Both the position numbers and the translations under genes were made by a program. A model generated the notes under the pieces. That model was given only the letters and a program-made list of their open reading frames with translations, did no database searches and was not told the DNA's origin. Positions 55,943 through 64,000 of a stretch of 64,000 nt of DNA are shown piece after piece. Where the stretch lies: the NCBI GenBank assembly GCA_000729835.1, contig JFHB01000014.1:248001-312000 (forward strand). The letters are read 5' to 3'. The stretch comes from Atkinsonella hypoxylon. Its lineage: Eukaryota; Ascomycota; Sordariomycetes; Hypocreales; Clavicipitaceae. The stretch's first letter is position 1, and each line of letters starts with the position of its first letter.

Positions 55943-58900
55943 TCAATCTTCCTCATCACTCTCTAGCACCCGTCCACGCCTAGCCCGAGCCTGCCGTCTA
56001 CCCGCATCCGCATCCGCATCTGCATCCTCATCCTCATCCGCACTCACGCCATCGCCCTCATCGACATCCATTCTCTCCCCTGCCGCGCCGTCCTCGTCGC
56101 CGTCCGAGCGAGGAGTCCCATTTAGCTCGAGATTTCTCTCCGCCCGCTCGAGGGCGTCGTCGTCGTCGTCGTCGCCCCCTTCGTCGCTGTCGACGACAAT
56201 CTCAGCGGACTTGAACTTGGAGGACTCCTTCTTGGTGAGTCGGCGTCGTTTCTTCGTGTGGCTTTCGTCTTCGGAGGAGGAGGAGTCGCGCTCGGCCTTC
56301 TTCTTCCGGGGGACCTTGCGAGGGCGGCTTTCCCCGCCTGCTGAGCGGGCTGCTGGCTTGCGCTTGCGCTTCACCCGCTCGCCTGTTTCCGAGTCCGTGG
56401 TCATCTCGGCTTCTTGCCTCTGGCGCTCTTCCTCGGCTCGTTGTTCAGCCTGCAGTCTGTCGCGGGCAGCTATGGCCTCTCGCTCCTTGCGGATCTTTTC
56501 CTGGCGTTCTCGCTCCCTGTCTAGAACGGCCTGGCGTTCTGCCTCGCGGCGTCTGAGCTCGGCGTCGCGCTGTTCCCTGGCTGCTTGGATCTTTTCTTTG
56601 TTCTTCTCCTCCCATTCTTTCTGCTTGCCGATGGCGCGTTCAAGCTGTTTCCGCAGGGTGTTGCGCGCCATGTTGGCTCGCTGTTCTATGTCATGTTTGG
56701 GATATGGGGGCTGTGGGAGGGTGGCGATGTTGTCGAGTGACTCGATGGCAGCTTCCAGTCCTTCTGCGGCCTTTACTAACTGCTCTGAAGTACGTCTGTT
56801 TTCCGGCAGGTTTTGAATCATGGTAACAAGCTGGATCTGCACGAAAGCAACGTTGAACTTGTTGAATACTTGGTCAGGGGCAACCTGGAGAGCCTGGTGA
56901 TCGTCCAAGCAGTCAGTACAACTACTACCACATTTGAACAAGCAGTGGTCAGAGGCGATGATGCATCCGTCATACCTTTTGTGCGCACTCGAGCGCTTTG
57001 TTGTAATGGTCAATGTCCTTCTCTGATCTACCCCGATTCAGCCATGTGCGCCCCAGGCATGAGAGAATGTTCTGATCATTGGCTTTGCCCTCCTTGGAAA
57101 GAGCAATTTCATAGTGTTCGATGGCTTTGGAGTACTGCTTGAGCTCGGCAAAGACATGCCCCAGATTGACATAGACGTGGAAGTCTCTTACTGTTTCTCG
57201 AACCTTGTTGAAGATTGAAAGACCCGTCTTATAGTCCTTCTTGTCTTCTACTAGAGCAATGGCAACACCCTGAGCGGCGTATGCGTTTTTAGGATCCAGT
57301 GATAGAGCCTTCTCGAAAAATTCTACGGCCTTCCCGTACATGATGCTTCGCTTTTGCTTGTCTTGGTCCGTCTCACGACGCATTTCTCGTGCTTGGAGCA
57401 GATACAGGTTGCCCATTCCAATCAGAGCATATCGATCATGTTTATCATAATGTTGTAGCGTGTACTTGAAGTGGCGGAATTCAGGATCTTCCGCTATGTT
57501 GGCGGGTCGTTTTCTAGAGTGAACCTTGCCCTGATACCATCCATAAAGGGCTCGGACTTCCAAGTCGCTCATGTTCTCTTGGTATAGCTTTGCAACAGCA
57601 TCTGGCCCTTCCTTATTAGGAAACTTTCTAAGTTTAATATATGCCAGTCTGGTGCGAGCATCAGTGTAGTCATCGTGGCGAGTAAGTAAGCCTTCATACA
57701 CCTCAGTTGCCTTATCCGTCAAACCTCTGGACTCGTAGCTTCGTCCCAAGTTGAAGCTGATTGTCGAGACCAAGGCGTCCGTGTCCATGCTCGGATCTTT
57801 CTCTCCTATTCTCATGCATGCACTCAGGGCTGCCTCAAACATCTCACTTGCTTGCTCATGCTTTTCAGCCTGCGAATGGAAACAGCCGATATTGTTGAGT
57901 AGCTGTGGTGGAAGAAATTTCCTTAACGCCGCCTGCGTGGCAGCTTCGTCAGATGTGTCAGTTGGTCGTTCAGAGGCTGGGATTTGTTCTAGCTCGAGTT
58001 GTTCAACCTGCTGAAGACACTGCAGCGCCTTTTCAGGATGGTCCAATTCATATAGCCTTGCCAGATTTAGAAGAACTGAAGCATCCGGGGCGAGGGTTCT
58101 CTTTGGGTCTCTCCAGGCGTTCCGAACTGCTTCGAGATAACCAACTGCCTTCTTCAGCTCAGCTGACCTATCTTCCTTGCTGTCCATTTTCTGACTTGCA
58201 AATATTTCTTCTGCGTACAAGGTTCCCAGTAAAATCATCGCTTCATGGTTTTTCGATTGCTGGATAATTTTTTCTAAGCTAAGCTTTGCCTCCCCGAGAT
58301 CATTTTTCAGGACAGAAAGTTGAGCAACGCCGAACTTGGCTGGGAGGTAGCCAGTATCAGCACCTCCGCGGGCGTCGTCAGCGCGACGGTAATAATCGCT
58401 TGCTTTCTCCGTGTCTCCGTTATAATGAGCTTTCCGAGCAAGTAGATACCAGCCATCACTGGCTATAGCGTTTACGTCAGTGTACTGGATGGCTTTGTGT
58501 GCGAGTTTCTCGGCGTTGTCCCATGATTTTCGAGACAAAAAGTATCCAGCAAAGGTAGAGCAAGTGATGGGGACATCCTTATCCAACTTGAATGATTTTT
58601 GAGTGTACTCTGTCATAGCCTTGCGATAGAGTTTCAAGAAATCGTCACTGTCGACAGGCACATGGCCGCTGGCGTCGAGGTAAAACAAGCCAAGCAGGAT
58701 GTTGGCGACCTTGGATTCCGGGTTTATTTCCAGGCTTCTCTCCCAGGCGACCTTGGCATCTTCTTTGAACCCAAGCTGCCAGAAGCAACATCCGATACCA
58801 ATACGAGGGTCCGGATCCACAAGATCGGGCATCTTTTGAAGAACATCCTGGTATGTTGTCAAAGCATCTGGGTATTTGTGCATGGAGAAGTAAGCTCGTG

Positions 58901-59579
58901 CTTTTCCCATGAGAGCAAGCATATTCTTTCCTTGTGAGACTCGCAACGCATCGTCGAAAGACTTCACTGCAGTCTTGAGCAGTTCGTTCTTCTCGGAGCC
59001 GATGCCTCCCGCAGTTTTCGAAGGCGCTTGTAACGATGAGCGTAACAAAAGTAACACGCCGCGAGCTAAGAAAATTGGTGGGAATGATGGATTGAGTCGA
59101 GCGGCGTCGTTCAAGGAAGATGTCGCCAGCTGGAGGTAGTACTCTTTTGTCTTGGCTTCAGACACCCTGACACCTCCAGGTGCAACCCGAGGAGCTTCGC
59201 GGCTCTTCCACAGATACATCCAACACAAGCAGCAAATCATGCTGACTTTATCGCGTGGGTTGCTGGTGTTGCCTTGGATAGCGCCACTGCCTCGCTGGAG
59301 CATCTCAATGGCATGATCGATTTTTTTCTGCTTCGCATATGCAAGTGCAACAGTCATCCAGTATGTTTTCGCGGCCTTTTCATTCTCGAAGAGCGTGCAG
59401 AGCTCAGTCGGGTCGTCTAACAAGTCTTCCAAATCGATCTCGACGGCTTCATCTTCTTGGTCGCCCTGCACTGGGATGTCGATGGCGGAGGGAATGTCAG
59501 AGAACCGGGCGCTAATAGGGCCAGAAGGCATTTCGCCGTTGGTGAGACCGTTTGTCGTGCCATTCGTAATGGCAGCCAT
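55943..59579 (-). CDS. CTR9: Paf1 complex subunit CTR9 (TPR protein)
   Basis: Two exons (59579-56976 and 56893-55943; intron 83 nt) encode 1184 residues. After a short N-terminus the acidic EIDLEDLLDDPTELCTLFENE block and AAKTYWMTVALAYAKQKKID mark CTR9. Tetratricopeptide repeats continue to about residue 930, e.g. GKAVEFFEKALSLDPKNAYA and VYVNLGHVFAELKQYSKAIE. A charged Glu/Arg-rich coiled coil (about 950-1060) and a Lys/Arg then Asp/Glu-rich nuclear tail follow. CTR9 is the scaffold of the Paf1 complex, which travels with RNA polymerase II and supports H2B ubiquitylation and H3K4/K36 methylation. Length is typical of the family. Confidence 0.96.
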
Positions 59580-60947
59580 CGTGGCTGACGATCTACTTTT
59601 GTCGGCGACAATAGATGGCGAGAAAAGCGTTGAGACAAGCGCGTCTCTATTCAGCTAAAAATGCGCCGCAAGAGATCGGAATGCGCGGACCACCAGTCGC
59701 CTCAAAAGCCAGGTGGCATAGCAGCAAGAGACCTTCGATTAAGCCGCGCGACGAGATTGGGTAAGGCGACTGTCACTGCAAGTTCGTGGTGTTGAATTGG
59801 ATTGGGAATTTCACAAAGCTACTGCAGCTCAAGTGGTCCGTGCGCCGCAGCCCTACGAAAATATCCACACAAAGAACCTCGTCGTTCTCCACTAATAGTG
59901 ATAAGTCCCGTTCTTAGCAAAAGCTACAGGAATTGAACACGAGCTCATGGTTTTTTTTTTTTTTTTTGGAAATAGGTCACAAAGACTTGTTATTCATAGT
60001 GGCTCACGTCATAGTCCTGAATGATATGATTCATTTCGAGTACCAGAACCCATTCCAACCTCTGTGGTGACTTCAGATGCGAGATCACATGTTGAAGAAG
60101 CCTCCTATCTTGGTCGCTAAATACCTACCTAGGTAGTGTACCAAGGAAGCTACATCTGTCAATAGCATATGTTGCCGTTGCCGTTGCCGTTGCCATTGCC
60201 GATCTACTGTCACTTTACCGAAAAGCGTTTAACTACTAGTAGACAGTATCGACCATTTCCGGAGGAACGAAACTGCTTAAGGCTAAGGCAACCTTCCACA
60301 GCCATCTCAATAGGAACGCCATGCCCGAGACAACCAGAATTCATGTCCAGGACGAACAGCTACGAGTTCTGCGAGTATTCTTGTATGGGCAATGTCTCCT
60401 GTTCAACTTCTCGTCTTTCCGCTGCAAAAGCCGGGACAAAGCAGGGAATAGGTTGAGCACATTCCATAATAAGCCACAGAGATTAGGTTGATGTGGGTAA
60501 ACGACTTCAGATGTATTTTCTGATGTACACAATGTGGTGATCCAAACCATGCATGCCAAGAGGGTTCGCCACACCGGCATTCCATCGTCCAGATTTCCTT
60601 ACGCAACATATATTCATACGTGTACAGATGCCAAGACAGGTAAGTTGATGTCGCCGAATGCTAAAGGGTCACAGGTGTAGGTGGAAAGGCTACATACAAT
60701 GGTGCAGCATAAAGAAATCTGTCAGACTCACTTAATGAGCAAGTGAAATTTTGAGTTAAAAGTTCAATATTTCAGCAACATGAATAGTTTTTGTTAAGGC
60801 GGCTCTCAACCGCCACCTGCCAAACAGCTGTATACGGCTGCGGCCAGTGAGGGTCAGATTCACGAAGCAAAATGAAAGTCGTTACAACCGTGCTTTTACA
60901 TGCTCTCGGCTTGTCGACTTTTCTGTCTCTGCTTTAGTTGAGCCAAC
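59580..60947. other. Intergenic region upstream of CTR9
   Basis: 1.4 kb between divergent start codons; no gene is seen. It contains a T-tract (59950-59967), TACCTACCTAGGTAG at 60122-60136 and a GCCGTT repeat at about 60173-60198. Confidence 0.55.
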
Positions 60948-61962
60948 ATGACTTGTTCACTGTTCTCAGCATTTATTCCTCACGTACGCCGCGGCAATGC
61001 TTGTCTTGGATGGCATTGCCTAACAGCAGCAGAACAGTTTGGTATAATTTTCAGCTCCATCGTCGTGTTTCTTGTTGTTTCGTTGATATATATGTTCTGT
61101 TTGGGTAAGGCAGTAATGCATCGCAGATCTCAATATGCCTTCGAGCTAGCTCGAGGAAAGACGTCTCAGTTAAGAAGGGGCCAGTCTGTTGCGAATGTGC
61201 ATCCTGCACCTCCAGGGCGGCAGAGTTTGGCTGGTACACCGGTCGTGTCCGTTGGCTACCACCAGGTTGTAGCCGCTTCTGCGCGACCATATGCAACTCC
61301 TGACTTTCATTATGCTTTACCTCACATGACTCCGGTCACGCAGAGAGATGGTCGCCGCTCTTTGACAAATACTCAGGAGCCCACGAGCGCATTGAGACCT
61401 GAGTCTCATCGGCATCAGCGTCACAAGGAAACAGATAATTCAGACACCGCTGGAAGATCTCATCAAGACACTCCGAGTTGGAGACAGCTCCTGAGCCGTG
61501 CCTTTCGACTTCCATTGGGGAAGGCTCACACAGTCTACGACGACTCTCGTCCTTCGAGTCCAACAGCAACTCAGGGTATGTATATTCCTCTAATGAGCTT
61601 TCTCGAGAGGACAAGATTTTAAAATGAGGGCAGGGAATCGACGAACAACTCGCACCGGGCTACGTCCAGCCCCAGAAACCTCGGAGTTGAACAGAGATAG
61701 GGAGGCTGAGGTTAATTCCATTGCAACGAATGCCGCAACAGTCCACAGCGACGATTTTCAAATGTTGAGCCCGCCATCATGCATTGATCTCCCACAGGGT
61801 ACGTGTGGTTCAAGTAAACTACACAATGATTGCGGATGCTCACAAAGCTCATTAGTGCTGGAAGGAAGCTATCAGAGTCATTACGTACCTTCGACATCCT
61901 CTCTACACGTCGTCACAGGACCTACTCCAAGGCTTGGAGAAATGCAAAGGAATTCTGAATGA
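60948..61962 (+). CDS. Unrecognised single-pass membrane protein
   Basis: Two exons, 60948-61575 and 61634-61962, joined by a 58-nt intron (GTATGT donor, GGGCAG acceptor) give 318 residues. Without splicing the first frame ends after 224 residues at 61622. One strong hydrophobic helix lies at residues 31-53 (FGIIFSSIVVFLVVSLIYMF), preceded by a short Cys-containing N-terminus and followed by a basic HRR stop-transfer signal, so the long hydrophilic C-terminus is probably cytoplasmic. No signal peptide or known domain is evident. The C-terminal region is disordered, with Ser/Thr/Pro and Arg. A role cannot be assigned; a small receptor-like or tethering protein is only a guess. Confidence 0.6.
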
Positions 61963-63021
61963 TGTTTCAAATGAGAGAAAACAGTGATGAAGAATCTTCA
62001 AGAAGTTCAATTCCGCAGGAGAACTGAAGCATCTGAAGGGTAGTCCGATGAATAGATCGATAAATAGGGAGTATAAGGCAATTTTAGGATCAATTACGTA
62101 ATGCTCGCGAACTGGATCACTGACGTGGGTGTCGAGCTCGGAGGTGCGTCGTTCAAGTCAAGACCAAAAGCCTCCATACCTAGCTACCTAGTAGGTAGTG
62201 TAGACAAAAATCTGCACTGGCAAATTCTCACTGCGATGTCTGCGCAGAGTGTTGTTACTGAAACAATACATTTATCGATAGCATGGCGAGGTTTGGCAGG
62301 CGAAGTAAACAAGCATTCATTCATTCACGAATCACGACAAGTCAAGTTGTCGTCGACAACTGTGTCCGATGTGGCCCGTGCACACCCGACCCAACCTTCG
62401 TCATCGTCTCATCAATGCCACGCACTAACTACAGAGTACGAGACGGTCAAATTACGGAGCATGTACATGACGGTTGCGGGTTGCAGGCCCCGTCGTGAAA
62501 TATGTCCCCGTATGTATAGCGGTTGTATAGTGGGTATAGTGGGTGTACAGCCGCCAGCCGCTTCCCTGTCTTAGGCAGCCGATTAGTTAACTGGTACCTA
62601 GGTACCTAGTGTATCTTGGCAGTGGCAGTTTGGTAGTGCAGTGCCGTCACCACCATCAAGCACATCCAAAGCTGCGTACGTCGCTCACGACTCCCTCACC
62701 CCGATGCCCCACGTCAAATTCGACTTGTCCTTTGGCTTCTCACCAATCTTCTCACTTTCCTGGCCAGTTGCTCGTCGCCTCAGTTATTTACTTTCCCACT
62801 CGAGTATGGCGATAGGCTTTGTCAATTCCTGCGATCCTTATTTAGTTAGTCTGTCCAGCTTGCCAACCTCCACTGACTGCGCCTTTTCCACCTTCCCCGC
62901 GACAGCCTTTCTTCTAGCTACTGCAGCTCTTCTGGTCGTCCATAATCCTGCTTCATCGCGCCACCAGAAGGCCGCCTCGGCTGTTGCCTTGCAGTTGTAA
63001 CTCACGGCTATTATTGGCATC
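61963..63021. other. Intergenic region upstream of SNX41/ATG20
   Basis: No gene is supported. It carries TACCTAGCTACCTAGTAGGTA-like words at 62177-62198, GTATAGTGGGT repeats at about 62524-62546, GGTACCTAGGTACCTAG at 62593-62609, and a CT-rich leader before 63022. A frame at 62641-63000 begins with GTG and is not called. Confidence 0.55.
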
Positions 63022-64000
63022 ATGTGGAATGACGAGGACAATAATCCCTATGGGACTAGCTTTGACCGTCGCGACTCACAGACGTCGTCTTCGATACATC
63101 CGACATCACCGACCTCGCGAGACTGTGAGTGCACCCACGCGAACCATTTTGGTCGCGACATCAAGGCTGTCAGAAGAGTCCTTCATAAGTCATGGGTTTG
63201 TGCGCTCATCACCTGGACGCTGCTTACAAAAGTCGGTTTTAGATCGATCTTTCGACGCCCCTCGCACGCCAACATCAGGCAGTGACGACGATGAGCCGGC
63301 CTTTGGCCAAGTGCCCGCCATAGCGCACGGTGACACTCGTCAAAATGCAGAGACACAGGGCGAACCGGTTCAAAGGCGAAAACCTGGAGGATACACCAGT
63401 CGCGTAGAGCAGATTCTGTACGAGAATCCTCACATGCCAATTATAATTACGGATGCCGGGAAGAGCTTAGAAAGTGGAGGTCGATACATAGTTTATACCA
63501 TTCGAACTGGGGTATGGTTTCTCAATTGACGTAACGATATACCATGCTGACCTGGATACAAGGACCTGGAAGTGCGACGGCGATATTCCGAATTTGCCTC
63601 CCTCCGAGATGCCCTCACTCGATTACATCCTACACTCATCATCCCTCCCATTCCGGAAAAACACACTATGGCAGATTATGCTGCGAAGCCAACCAGCGCT
63701 AAACAAGATCAGCAGATTATTGATCTTAGAAAGCGAATGCTGGCGGTTTTTTTGAACCGATGCCGCCGAATGGAAGCCATACGAGACGACGGTGTTTGGT
63801 GGAGATTTCTTGACCCTAACGCAAGCTGGGTAAGAATTATATCGTGAATAGTCAAGTGACCTAGATTTTGCTGATTGCCTTTTTTAGAGCGAAGTACTAA
63901 ATTCTCATCCCATCACTTCCATTCCTAAATCCGTCCTCAAAGCCCCGCCTTTGGATACAGCAAACCCCTCGCTTGCTCATCAATTCCTACCTGTCCCTTC
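63022..64000 (+). CDS. Sorting nexin SNX41/ATG20, 5' part
   Basis: Partial: the gene runs off the right edge. Exons seen are 63022-63124, 63243-63511, 63563-63829 and 63888 onward. The N-terminus MWNDEDNNPYG is the signature start of filamentous-fungal SNX41/ATG20. After an acidic SGSDDDEPAFG region comes the PX domain: RVEQILYENPHMPIIITDAG, GGRYIVYTIRTG, the phosphoinositide-binding RRRYSEFASLRDAL, then IPPIPEKHTMADYA and RKRMLAVFLNRCRRM. Exon 4 continues NSHPITSIPKSVLKAPPL toward the BAR region outside the window. These proteins bind PI3P on endosomes and act in retrieval of SNAREs and in selective autophagy. Donor and acceptor phases are all consistent. Confidence 0.93.

Noticed and set aside
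62641..63000. 119-codon frame before SNX41/ATG20
   Set aside because: Begins with GTG and corresponds to a CT-rich leader; no domain seen.

Overview
The window is nuclear DNA of a filamentous ascomycete, most likely a sordariomycete of the order Hypocreales. I infer this from intron-containing genes (introns about 50-140 nt, mostly GTA(A/T)GT donors and CTAAC/CTGAC-like branch sites), from a gene set that includes complex I, ATG101 and PEX3, and from the palindromic words CTCCGTACGGAG and TACCTAGGTA scattered through the spacers. No species can be named from sequence alone.

Layout, left to right. 1-7.2 kb is compact: the 5' part of an EST1/SMG7-type gene (-), a ZNF511-like zinc-finger gene (+), BUD31 (-), the 14.8 kDa LYR subunit of complex I (+), the RPC19/RPAC2 subunit of RNA polymerases I and III (-), and a tRNA-Lys(UUU). 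7.2-13.7 kb has no gene I can support. 13.7-18.4 kb holds an unrecognised disordered, probably nuclear, protein (+) and a HAL4/SAT4-type kinase (-). 18.4-23.8 kb is again gene-free and rich in short tandem repeats. 23.8-35.0 kb holds a CaMKK (-), BET5 (+), PEX3 (-), ATG101 (+) and a forkhead factor (-). 35.0-39.3 kb is a gene-free stretch packed with minisatellites. 39.3-48.8 kb holds PAN1 (-) and a large PH-like/leucine-rich-repeat protein (-). 48.8-54.3 kb is a sparse island with one gene, a complete argininosuccinate lyase of AT-rich codon use, followed by a 13-bp tandem repeat and a 226-bp inverted-repeat element resembling a MITE. 54.3-64 kb holds NADH-cytochrome b5 reductase (+), CTR9 of the Paf1 complex (-), an unrecognised single-pass membrane protein (+) and the 5' part of SNX41/ATG20 (+).

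Most genes are housekeeping genes in pairs that diverge (BUD31/nuo14.8, CaMKK/BET5, PEX3/ATG101) or converge. Exon models were built by hand from splice signals and reading-frame continuity; each completed model gives an uninterrupted protein of plausible length. I found no secondary-metabolite cluster, CRISPR array, intact transposon ORF or clearly new multi-gene system. The most unusual items are the compositionally foreign argininosuccinate lyase with a Gcn4/CPC1-type site, the MITE-like element in the CBR1 promoter, the dispersed palindromic words, the PH-LRR (possibly CARMIL-like) protein, and a phospho-dependent SUMO motif in the unknown protein at 13.7 kb.
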